Assembly: GCA_900768735.1 (NCBI GenBank)
Contig: CAAGDZ010000197.1
Span: 1-7,305 of the forward strand
Source of the DNA: Oscillospiraceae bacterium
Lineage (GTDB): Bacteria; Bacillota; Clostridia; Oscillospirales; Ruminococcaceae
Direction of reading: 5' to 3'
Length of the DNA stretch: 7,305 nucleotides
A model generated the notes under the pieces. It was not told the origin of the DNA. It worked only from the letters and a program-made list of their open reading frames with translations, and searched no databases. Both the position numbers and the translations under genes were made by a program. This document shows, piece by piece, positions 1 to 6,928 of this stretch. Within the stretch, counting starts at the first letter, position 1. Each line of letters begins with the position of its first letter.

Positions 1-1167
1 CAGAGCTTTGATAAGCTCGTTGTTTTCATCGGTGTAATGAGGCTGTGAGCCGATATATGCGGTTATTTCTATGCCGCTGCCATTGACAGCCTGTGAAAAT
101 CTATCGAAAATTTCTTCTTTTGTCGAGGATAAAGGAAAGCGCGTGTCTGTGCCGAAAACAATTTTACCATTTTCGGTATGAATTAAGCTGAGCACCGATG
201 TAAGCGCCCCATGGCTGTCCTGCATTTTTGCACCGAGAGCTTCTCCGTTTGTTTCACCGTGAGGATATATGCGGAGTATTTTTTTCAATACCTCCTGCTG
301 GGCGGAATTATCAAGCTGTAAATAACACAGAAGCTCCAGAAGTCCGGTTATCGCGTTTATGCCGCTGTCGGGAAGTGACGCATGAGCAGATTTTCCACGG
401 CACTCGATTTTTACTGTACCGTTGTCCTCGTCTGTCACATACAGGCAAGAATTATTCAGCTTTTCGGCACAGCAGATAACGGCTTCTTTTGATAATCCTT
501 TTATCTCGGCGCAGGCCGCAGACGGTACGGCGTTTATCACCTGTCCCCCGCTTATCGAGACAATCTCACCTGCGGGAAAATCGGCTGTATAAGTTGTCCG
601 TACCATGCCTTTTTCGCCGTTTATGACCGGATATTCGGCATCGGGAGTGAAAACCATCGGCGGCATGGTGTCGTGTGTGGCATAATACTCTAAATCCGCC
701 GAGCCGTTTTCTTCGTTTGTTCCGAATATAATGCGCACACCGTGCTTTAGCCGTACGGCGGCTTGCTTTACCGCGTATACCGCGTAAAGCGCCGATACCG
801 CAGGTCCTTTATCGTCCATTGTACCTCTGCCGTACAGCTTTCCGTCCTTTTCGGTGCATTTAAACGGCTCGCAGCTCCAGCCGTCACCCGCAGGCACGAC
901 ATCAAGATGACAGAGTATGCCGAGCTTTATATCGTCACAGCCCTGCGGAACGTAATCGGCAACGGCATAATACCCGTCACGTATAAAGGTTCTCAGTCCC
1001 AGCTTTTCAGCGGCGTCCGTAATCAGCCGGAGTGCCGCAAAGCATTCCTTTCCGAACGGCTGACCGTCCGATGTCTCTCCCATAACGCTTGGGATTTCAA
1101 CAAGCCCTTTAAGCAGAGCTGTCATTTCATCCTTTTGTGTTTGTAAAAAATCGTCAAATTCGTTCAT
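1..1167 (-). CDS. pepV: PepV/Sapep-type M20 metallodipeptidase, C-terminus cut off by the window edge
   Basis: This gene reads leftward from an ATG at 1167-1165 and stays open to base 1, giving 389 codons with no stop. Family members are about 470 residues, so roughly 80 C-terminal residues lie outside. The family is a cytoplasmic two-metal (Zn or Mn) peptidase that cleaves dipeptides. M20 motifs are intact: HLDVVPAGDGW (His87 metal ligand, Asp89 catalytic), GRGTMDDKGP (bridging Asp118), GTNEENGS (Glu152 general base, Glu153 ligand), FTPDAEYPVINGEKG (Asp176 ligand) and GKSAHAS in the lid domain (His262). The last metal histidine should lie in the missing part. PDAEYPVINGEKG and the DGW after the HxD motif are typical of PepV rather than of ArgE, DapE or PepT. 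A weak ribosome site (AAAGAGAT) precedes the start. The gene is divergent from the operon at 1363 and has its own near-consensus promoter at 1218-1246. Dipeptide substrate is inferred from the family; exact specificity cannot be read. Confidence 0.92.
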   Translation of the reverse strand, partial: MNEFDDFLQTQKDEMTALLKGLVEIPSVMGETSDGQPFGKECFAALRLITDAAEKLGLRTFIRDGYYAVADYVPQGCDDIKLGILCHLDVVPAGDGWSCEPFKCTEKDGKLYGRGTMDDKGPAVSALYAVYAVKQAAVRLKHGVRIIFGTNEENGSADLEYYATHDTMPPMVFTPDAEYPVINGEKGMVRTTYTADFPAGEIVSISGGQVINAVPSAACAEIKGLSKEAVICCAEKLNNSCLYVTDEDNGTVKIECRGKSAHASLPDSGINAITGLLELLCYLQLDNSAQQEVLKKILRIYPHGETNGEALGAKMQDSHGALTSVLSLIHTENGKIVFGTDTRFPLSSTKEEIFDRFSQAVNGSGIEITAYIGSQPHYTDENNELIKAL

Positions 1168-1217
1168 ATTACATCTCTTTCTCGCTGAATATAAAATCCC
1201 GTCGGAATAACATGATA

Positions 1218-1246
1218 ATTATACTACTCATCAGGGCTTCGGTCAA
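1218..1246 (-). promoter_or_regulatory. Sigma-A promoter of the dipeptidase gene
   Basis: On the minus strand, TTGACC (plus-strand 1241-1246) is followed by a 17-base spacer and a perfect TATAAT (plus-strand 1218-1223). Transcription should start near 1211, giving a leader of about 44 bases before the ATG at 1167. The -35 box lies in one arm of the inverted repeat at 1242-1261, so a protein bound there would occlude it. The assignment rests on sequence match alone. Confidence 0.85.
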
Positions 1247-1261
1247 CAGAAAAATGTTGAC
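1242..1261. promoter_or_regulatory. Perfect inverted repeat carrying both divergent -35 boxes, candidate operator
   Basis: The arms GTCAACA (1242-1248) and TGTTGAC (1255-1261) are perfect reverse complements around a 6-base spacer. Each arm contains the TTGAC core of a -35 box, one for the leftward dipeptidase promoter and one for the rightward operon promoter. Part of the symmetry follows from two -35 boxes facing away from each other, but the match extends two bases (TG) beyond the TTGAC cores on each side. It may be an operator shared by both promoters, or only two back-to-back polymerase sites. Confidence 0.6.
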
Positions 1262-1285
1262 TAAAATTGTAAAATATGATATACT
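1257..1285 (+). promoter_or_regulatory. Sigma-A promoter of the two-gene operon
   Basis: TTGACT (1257-1262), a 17-base spacer and TATACT (1280-1285) form a near-consensus housekeeping promoter. An extended -10 TG sits one base upstream of the hexamer. Transcription should start near 1292, leaving a leader of about 70 bases before the GTG at 1363. The leader contains the palindrome at 1313-1327. The strong match suggests high basal transcription unless it is repressed. Confidence 0.88.
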
Positions 1286-1312
1286 TAATGTGTATAGTTG
1301 TACCGGAATTGC

Positions 1313-1327
1313 GTCGTATTATACGAC
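1313..1327. promoter_or_regulatory. Perfect 15-base palindrome in the operon leader, candidate operator or RNA hairpin
   Basis: GTCGTAT and ATACGAC are perfect 7-base arms around one central T, located about 20-35 bases after the predicted transcription start of the rightward operon. As DNA this is the size and position of a repressor site acting as a roadblock. As RNA it could fold into a 6-bp stem with a UUA loop. No T-run follows, so it is not an intrinsic terminator. No regulator gene is present in the window, and the bound protein is unknown. Confidence 0.5.
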
Positions 1328-1362
1328 CATAAAAAACTGAATCAAAACGGGAGGAGCAAAGC

Positions 1363-3138
1363 GTGAAAAATACCGCAGAGAAAACCTTTACCGAAATTTT
1401 CCGTGAAAAGAAAAGACAGCTGAAAAAGTTTGTGCTTGCAGACCCCTATCTTGCCGATCTGACCGACAACAGCAAGGCAGGTACGCTTTTCAGAAAAAAC
1501 GTGGCTTTTGTATCGCTGACCGACGGAAGCTTCCGCGCACGCGTTTTTTCATCTGCCGGCTACAGTCTGTCTGATGCACTTGACGGCGCATTTAAGCTTG
1601 CAGAGCGCTATGTTTCGGAAAATCAGATTTCTGTCAGATGGCTCAAGGCTGATATTGTAAACAGCTTTGAGATTGTGCCCTACAAGAGCTTTTTGTCGGA
1701 GATAAGCAATACCCGCGAATACTTTTTCAAAAAAGGCATAAGCTTTGATGTCGATTTTTCTACTGCTCTGCTTGAGGCACAGCTCAACTGCGGCGGTCTG
1801 TTCGACTACAGCAGCCGCAGATTTCAGCTTGACACCCTGCGCGAATACTACGCCGAAATCGGCAACAGCCTTTTCACCTCGATACCTGAAAGCGTTATCG
1901 AGTTTACTACCGTTGGCTATATCAGCGACGGCGACAGTCTTTACAAGCTGTACCCCGACGAAGAAAACTACGGCAGAAGAATATTAAATCAGCTGAAAAA
2001 ATCCGATATTGAAAATGTCATTCAGAAATCGTCTGTTTATCTTTCAAACGCACTTGACGAAAACGGACGGTTTGACTACGGAGTAAATCCCGTAAACGAT
2101 GTTCATTTTACAAGCTACAATATTCTCCGCCACACGGGTACTATCTGGAGCGTCATAATGCAGTATGAAACCACAAAGGACAAGACGCTCATCCCGAAGA
2201 TTGAAAGTGCAATCAGATACATGACCGACAGCATGGAACAGCCCGACAAGGATCATGCGTATCTGATTGAAAAAAAATCCGACGAGGTAAAGCTTGGAGG
2301 AAACGCAGTCGCTATCATCACCCTGTCTACATATATGCAGGTATTTAAGAATGATAAATATAAGGAGCTTGTCCGCAAAACGGCAAATTCGATAATAGAC
2401 TGTCAGGACAGCGACGGCAGCTATTATCATGTACTTAGCTACCCCGGCTATGAGAGAAAAGAGCGCGACAGGATAGTGTATTATGACGGCGAGGCTACCT
2501 TTGCGCTTGCTAGGGCGTACAGCGTGACCGGCGACGCTAAATATCTCACCTGTGCAAAAAAAGCGCTTGATTATTTTATCAGAAATGACTATGTACGCTT
2601 TTGCGACCACTGGATAGCATACGCGGTAAATGAAGTGACCATGTATGACGCGAGCGAGAAGTACCTGAATTTCGGACTGAAAAACGCCAACGAAAACCTG
2701 AATAAAATCTTCAATCAGGACACCACCTTCCATACCTTCCTTGAACTGCTTATGGCGGCGTTTGAGCTGTACGAGAGGATTAAGGAGAATGGATTGTCCG
2801 CATCGTACATGAAAAAATTCAACCATGAGGCATTTATACGAACGATTTACCGCAGAGCGCATTATATGCTGAACGGCTTTTTATATCCCGAATTTGCTAT
2901 GTACATGAAAAATCCCGACGCTGTTGCCGAGACATTCTGTGTTCGGCACGACAGCTACCGTATCCGTATCGACGACGTACAGCATTATATCGGCGGATAT
3001 TATAATTTTTACAAGCATTTTGACAAGCTGGAGCAGTATTACAGAGAAATAACAAACAAGCCTGCGGAAAAGCCGGTGGAAATAACGGCGGACAGCGAAC
3101 GCAGGTCGTTTGTAAACTGGATTTTAAACAATATCTGA
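1363..3138 (+). CDS. Probable cytosolic six-hairpin (alpha/alpha)6-barrel protein, function unknown
   Basis: A 591-residue protein starts at GTG 1363, six bases after a strong ribosome site GGGAGGAG (1349-1356). An in-frame TAA at 1330-1332 and no closer ATG support this start. Residues about 1-200 form a domain I do not recognise, with FVSLTDGSFRARVFSS near 49-64 and VRWLKADIV near 91-99. Residues about 205-560 have the helical-hairpin rhythm of (alpha/alpha)6 barrels seen in glycoside hydrolases, epimerases and YyaL-like proteins. Landmarks are NGRFDYG (234-240), YNILRHTGTIWS (252-263), KLGGNAVA (310-317), CQDSDGSYY (347-355), YYDGEATFALARAY (373-386) and a final RIRIDDVQHYIGGYY (533-547). 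Charged and aromatic residues in these motifs (Arg256, His257, Asp375, Glu377, Asp537, Asp538, His541) would suit a sugar-binding pocket, but no reaction can be assigned. There is no signal peptide or membrane helix. It is the first gene of an operon with the large CapA-like protein 18 bases downstream, which suggests joint function. Confidence 0.85.
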   Translation: MKNTAEKTFTEIFREKKRQLKKFVLADPYLADLTDNSKAGTLFRKNVAFVSLTDGSFRARVFSSAGYSLSDALDGAFKLAERYVSENQISVRWLKADIVNSFEIVPYKSFLSEISNTREYFFKKGISFDVDFSTALLEAQLNCGGLFDYSSRRFQLDTLREYYAEIGNSLFTSIPESVIEFTTVGYISDGDSLYKLYPDEENYGRRILNQLKKSDIENVIQKSSVYLSNALDENGRFDYGVNPVNDVHFTSYNILRHTGTIWSVIMQYETTKDKTLIPKIESAIRYMTDSMEQPDKDHAYLIEKKSDEVKLGGNAVAIITLSTYMQVFKNDKYKELVRKTANSIIDCQDSDGSYYHVLSYPGYERKERDRIVYYDGEATFALARAYSVTGDAKYLTCAKKALDYFIRNDYVRFCDHWIAYAVNEVTMYDASEKYLNFGLKNANENLNKIFNQDTTFHTFLELLMAAFELYERIKENGLSASYMKKFNHEAFIRTIYRRAHYMLNGFLYPEFAMYMKNPDAVAETFCVRHDSYRIRIDDVQHYIGGYYNFYKHFDKLEQYYREITNKPAEKPVEITADSERRSFVNWILNNI

Positions 3139-3156
3139 TGTAAGAGGTGACACAGC

Positions 3157-6100
3157 ATGAACTTTAAGCAATTATGCGAAAGCACACCCGAATTTGAGGT
3201 AGAAACCCGTATAACCGAAAATAAAATAACGCTTGAATGGAAGAAAGTGCCCCATGCCGACGGTTACCGTGTGTTCAGCTCGCCGCACGGCAAAAATCGC
3301 TTTATCGGATATGACAACACCACCGATACAAAAATGACGATAAGCGGTCTGAAAAACGGTGTAGCGATTGATTATAAGGTCAAGGCATTCAGAATAGCAG
3401 ACGGTCCGGACAACTTTTTCGCACAGTCGGCGGCGGTGGTAGCCTGCCCTATGCAGACTCCTAAAAACCTAAAGGCGACAGTAAACGGCGGCGGTATAAT
3501 ACTAAGCTGGAGTGGTTCGGCAACCTTTGACGGATATAAGATATACTGCTGCTCATCGGGAGATAAATTCAGCTTTCTCTGCTACTGCGGAAAGCTGTCC
3601 TGCAAGCTGAGCAACTTTAACCGCTACGGAAACATTAAATTCAGAGTGCGCGGCTTTAAGATCATCGACGGTATTGAAAAAATAAGCAATTACTCCGAAA
3701 CCGCAGAAATAGTGTATGTCAAAAGCGCAGGTGTGACCGCAAGCGACGACAAGGAAATAAAACACCCGCGTTTTATCGCTCACGCCGTTCAGACTCCGCG
3801 CTTTGAGGTTAAAAACAAGGCGCTGAAAAATGATAACAACAAGTGCGTCATAATGCTCGGCGGAGACATCTCCCCTCGCTTTTCCGTTCAGAAGGAGGCT
3901 GCAGCAAGCGGATATTCGTTTGATTTTACGATGCGCTTTATCGCCGATATTTTCAAGTCCTCTGACTTTTCAGCGGCGGCTCTCGATGTAAACCTTGACG
4001 ATAACAAAAGCTACAGCTTTGAAAACGAAAACGCGGAAAACTGCCCCTCCGCGCTTGCAGACACATTGTGTAAGAGCGGTCTGGATGCAGTTGCGATAAA
4101 CGGCGGACTGATGAAGAAAAAGCCCGCTTCGCTCGAACAATACCCTTTGTCGGTCATATCACACGAAGGCTGTACGAACGGTAAAAAAGAGTTTAAAACG
4201 GTAAATATAAACAATATAAACGTTGGATTTATCAGTACCGTAATCGATGCCGATGTATCGGGTGCAATTTCTCAGGCAAAAAAGCAGGGTGCGGAATTTA
4301 TAATCGCATACTGCTCATGGAAAGAAAAGCATACACCCGTTGTAAAAGAAGCATGGCGCAGATATGCCGCGCGGCTTGCCGGAATGGGTGCGGATTTTAT
4401 AGTCGGCTGCGGACTTAATACGCTGTGCGAATATGATGTAATAAATACCCCTGACGGCAGGAGCGTATCGGTTGCGTATTCGATAGGCTGTATCGTAGCA
4501 AACGAGGCTGTGACACGCTTTGAGGACGTCGGCGCTTTGATGTGTCTGAGACTCAAACGCGACATTTCATCGGGAGAAATCGTCAACGAGTTTACCGGCT
4601 ATCTGCCTTTTGCCATGAAGCAGGCAGGCAGGGGAAAATGTGCATTTTTGCTGACCGATGTAAACCGCAAATATTTCACAGACAGCGAATATGACGGATA
4701 TCTGAGCTTTATAGCCCGGACTATGGGCAGTAAAATCTCACCTGCAAGAGGTGTTAAGGAAAATCATGAATTTTCATTTGCGCTCAACGGCTCGGCGCTT
4801 ATCTCCGAGCTGTTTGCAAAAAACGAAAACGTGACCACCGACCGCTCGCACCTTTTCATCTCACAGCTTGCTATTTGCGGCGAAAAGCATGATACCGACG
4901 AAAAATATTACCGTGACGGTATACCCGCGCTGTATCACAATCTGTGCAAGGGCTACAGAGAATATCTTGCCGACAACAAAAAGGATTATCTTATACTTGA
5001 TTTGTATTACACCGCGGCGGCTCCCGTATTTGAGCTTGACGGCGTACTGTATTCCGGCGGAAGCGCCTTTATAAATTCGGGCTTTTACCGTGATAATAAA
5101 GAAAAGTTTAAAAAGGTAGATATTAAAAAGGACGGCATCTGGAAAAAGTATCTCGACGGCTATATTGATGATATTCTGTCGGTTTATTCGGGAAGAAATA
5201 TCATTCTTGTGAACATAACCGACCCCAAGCTGTACTTTATAAACGGCGGCTTTGTAAAGCACACCGACGAGGCGGTTAATTTCAAGCTGCTGCTCGAAAT
5301 GGAAACCTATTTTATAAAGCGTGTTAGTCCGATAGTAATTGATGTTTCGCGCTTTTACTGCGGTACGGTAAACAAGCGCGGCAGCTGCTATGCCGTAAAC
5401 CGCGACAGCCGCTTTGCTCAGAACATATCCGATATTGCGCTGTCACTTGCCGAGGGCAAGCCCGTGCCGCAGGGCTTTACTAACAGCTGTGACAACAGGC
5501 TATGGCTGGAGAGCGTTGCACAATACTTTGACGGTATCAAAAAATGCGGCTGTGACAGCTTCTTCTTCAGCGAGTCAAACGCCGCAGATTATGTAATCAG
5601 CCGTACAAGCGCGGACTTTATAAGCTCAAATTTCAGCGCCCTGCTTGACCTTAAATCCAGCGGACTTTGCTCATTTTCGCAAATATCGGCGCACTTCAAT
5701 TTCGGCGAAAACACGCTGCTTAAAAAGGTTTTCGGCGCAATACGGAGTATAAAGCGCGGCGACTTTGACGATAAGGATATAAATGAAATTATTCGGCTCA
5801 ATCTATACGCTCAGAACGACCTTGCGGCGGCGCTGTCGGACTTTTTCGATAAAAACGGTATTATCCCCGACTGCCGTCTGACAGTAAGCAATCTTGACAT
5901 TTATCTGAAATGCGCGCAGATGTATTTAAACGGCAACAAAACCGCAGTTATGCTGTTTGCAAGAGAGTTTTACAACAAAAATAAAGCAACGGCTATAGAC
6001 CTGTGGGGCGGCTCAAATCTGAAAGCTATCGCCGACTGCTCCGAAAATGCGATTATCGGAAGCGAGATAAGCGACTGCTCGTTCCTTACTGCTTTTGAAA

Positions 6101-6852
6101 AGCCGGTAGATGTCGATTACAGCTATATCGAAAACAAGACGGTATTTTTCAGGGAGCTGTCAAGAGGCTTTACCGAAAAGCTGAAAAAGCCGTCAGAATG
6201 GATTCTTATAGATTTCAATGAAATAATACGCCCGCTGTACGCACACGGCGATACTTATTTCAACGAGATTTCCGACTGTGAAGACACAAAAATATTCAGG
6301 GCGTTCTGCAAAAATGATAAAAAAATCCTGCCCTACGCTAAAAAGGGCGGACTAAGCAAAGCGTATATCAAAAAATCGGTCAAGGCGCTTGCTGATTTTC
6401 TGACCGAAAAATACGGCGAAAGAATTATTCTCAGCAGATTCAGCCTTAACAGCAATTACATTGATTTCAGCGGTCGCATAAGACCCTTTTCCGACAGCGA
6501 TATAGAGCTTAAAAATCAGCTCATCGCCTTTGCGGAGGAGGAGTTTATAAAGCTCACCGACTGCTATGTACTGAGCTACAATGACAAGTTTATCTCAAAG
6601 CAGACCGCAGTCCGCCCCAAAGCCTTTACTGCGGCATTTGAGGAGATGTTTTACACCTCGTCCGCCGCGGCGCTTGACAGGATACTCGCCGGCGGGGATA
6701 AAAAGCAATACTGCAACGTAGATATACTGGAATATATCGAGCGTGCGGAAAAAATAAAAAAGGCAAATCCCGATATGACGGACGGACTTGCAAAACAGCT
6801 TTTCGGCGGTATGTCGGAGCTGATGGCGGGGGCCAGCCGCTCTGACGAATAA
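3157..6852 (+). CDS. Large multidomain protein: FN3-FN3, degenerate CapA-like domain, two duplicated SGNH/DUF6270-like units
   Basis: This 1231-residue protein starts at ATG 3157, six bases after AGAGGTGA and 18 bases after the upstream stop, so the two genes are probably co-transcribed. Residues about 11-97 and 101-188 are fibronectin type III domains (ITLEWKKVPHADGYRVF; IILSWSGSATFDGYKIY). Residues about 228-450 follow the CapA (PGA_cap, calcineurin-like) layout: VIMLGGDIS, an ADFIVG strand, and YSIGCIV matching YSLGNFIF. Most metal-site motifs are lost: NNH reads NGG (315-317) and GHHPH reads GCGLN (417-421), while Asp237 is kept. Residues about 537-770 and 944-1180 are diverged copies of one alpha/beta unit, each opening with a Gly-Ser turn (NGS 544-546; GGS 951-953) like the GSC motif of DUF6270. 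A helical linker joins them, and a charged helical tail ends the protein. No signal peptide or membrane segment is seen, which is odd because CapA proteins are usually surface-anchored. A role in surface polymer metabolism is inferred from family only. The CapA-like part is probably not a phosphatase. Confidence 0.85.
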   Translation: MNFKQLCESTPEFEVETRITENKITLEWKKVPHADGYRVFSSPHGKNRFIGYDNTTDTKMTISGLKNGVAIDYKVKAFRIADGPDNFFAQSAAVVACPMQTPKNLKATVNGGGIILSWSGSATFDGYKIYCCSSGDKFSFLCYCGKLSCKLSNFNRYGNIKFRVRGFKIIDGIEKISNYSETAEIVYVKSAGVTASDDKEIKHPRFIAHAVQTPRFEVKNKALKNDNNKCVIMLGGDISPRFSVQKEAAASGYSFDFTMRFIADIFKSSDFSAAALDVNLDDNKSYSFENENAENCPSALADTLCKSGLDAVAINGGLMKKKPASLEQYPLSVISHEGCTNGKKEFKTVNINNINVGFISTVIDADVSGAISQAKKQGAEFIIAYCSWKEKHTPVVKEAWRRYAARLAGMGADFIVGCGLNTLCEYDVINTPDGRSVSVAYSIGCIVANEAVTRFEDVGALMCLRLKRDISSGEIVNEFTGYLPFAMKQAGRGKCAFLLTDVNRKYFTDSEYDGYLSFIARTMGSKISPARGVKENHEFSFALNGSALISELFAKNENVTTDRSHLFISQLAICGEKHDTDEKYYRDGIPALYHNLCKGYREYLADNKKDYLILDLYYTAAAPVFELDGVLYSGGSAFINSGFYRDNKEKFKKVDIKKDGIWKKYLDGYIDDILSVYSGRNIILVNITDPKLYFINGGFVKHTDEAVNFKLLLEMETYFIKRVSPIVIDVSRFYCGTVNKRGSCYAVNRDSRFAQNISDIALSLAEGKPVPQGFTNSCDNRLWLESVAQYFDGIKKCGCDSFFFSESNAADYVISRTSADFISSNFSALLDLKSSGLCSFSQISAHFNFGENTLLKKVFGAIRSIKRGDFDDKDINEIIRLNLYAQNDLAAALSDFFDKNGIIPDCRLTVSNLDIYLKCAQMYLNGNKTAVMLFAREFYNKNKATAIDLWGGSNLKAIADCSENAIIGSEISDCSFLTAFEKPVDVDYSYIENKTVFFRELSRGFTEKLKKPSEWILIDFNEIIRPLYAHGDTYFNEISDCEDTKIFRAFCKNDKKILPYAKKGGLSKAYIKKSVKALADFLTEKYGERIILSRFSLNSNYIDFSGRIRPFSDSDIELKNQLIAFAEEEFIKLTDCYVLSYNDKFISKQTAVRPKAFTAAFEEMFYTSSAAALDRILAGGDKKQYCNVDILEYIERAEKIKKANPDMTDGLAKQLFGGMSELMAGASRSDE
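4765..5466 (+). repeat. Copy A of an internal protein duplication (residues about 537-770)
   Basis: This segment aligns with copy B in the same order and spacing. Shared landmarks are a Gly-Ser turn (NGSALISELF), LCKGYREYL, the strand YLILDLYY, YSGRNIILVNI and METYFIKRVSPIVIDVSRFY. The distance from the Gly-Ser turn to the KGY motif is 53 residues in A and 51 in B. The strand-helix rhythm and the opening GS turn resemble SGNH-like DUF6270 domains, which is a tentative assignment. Confidence 0.65.
5986..6696 (+). repeat. Copy B of an internal protein duplication (residues about 944-1180)
   Basis: The copy opens with DLWGGSNLKAI, then LSRGFTEKL, WILIDFNE, YGERIILSRF and FAEEEFIKLTDCYVLSYND. 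These match copy A motif by motif: from the central Asp to the RNII/RIIL strand is 65 residues in A and 70 in B, and from there to the EEF/ETYF helix 39 versus 41. Protein identity is low and no DNA repeat is visible, so the duplication is old. Confidence 0.65.
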
Positions 6853-6867
6853 GTAGTACATATAAAC

Positions 6868-6910
6868 GGCGGCAGCTGCGATTGATAATCACAGCTGCCG
6901 CCTTATTTTT
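6868..6910. terminator. Strong intrinsic terminator between convergent genes
   Basis: GGCGGCAGCTG (6868-6878) pairs perfectly with CAGCTGCCGCC (6892-6902). After a C/A mismatch the stem continues as GATT/AATC around a GAT loop. TTATTTTT (6903-6910) follows on the plus strand, 15 bases after the stop of the large gene. On the minus strand the stem is followed by GTTTATATG, a weaker U-tract, so the same hairpin may also stop the leftward gene that ends at 6929. Confidence 0.93.
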
Positions 6911-6928
6911 ATCCTTACAGCAAGCTTA

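Noticed and set aside
228..1146. Plus-strand open frames of 83 and 127 codons at 228-479 and 763-1146
   Set aside because: They are antisense to the intact dipeptidase, whose catalytic motifs are preserved in the minus-strand frame. The plus-strand translations are low in structure and rich in Arg and Cys.
1137..1340. A 67-codon plus-strand frame across the divergent intergenic region
   Set aside because: It covers both promoters and the palindrome, has no ribosome site, and its translation looks random.
2270..2277. Run of eight A in the barrel gene, possible slippage or programmed frameshift
   Set aside because: The reading frame continues intact as IEKKSDE and no stimulatory hairpin or overlapping frame is visible. 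It is an ordinary lysine run.
2044..2862. A 272-codon open frame on the minus strand opposite the barrel gene
   Set aside because: It lies wholly within a plus-strand gene with clear domain motifs, has no ribosome site of its own, and its translation shows no family pattern. It is a codon-usage shadow.
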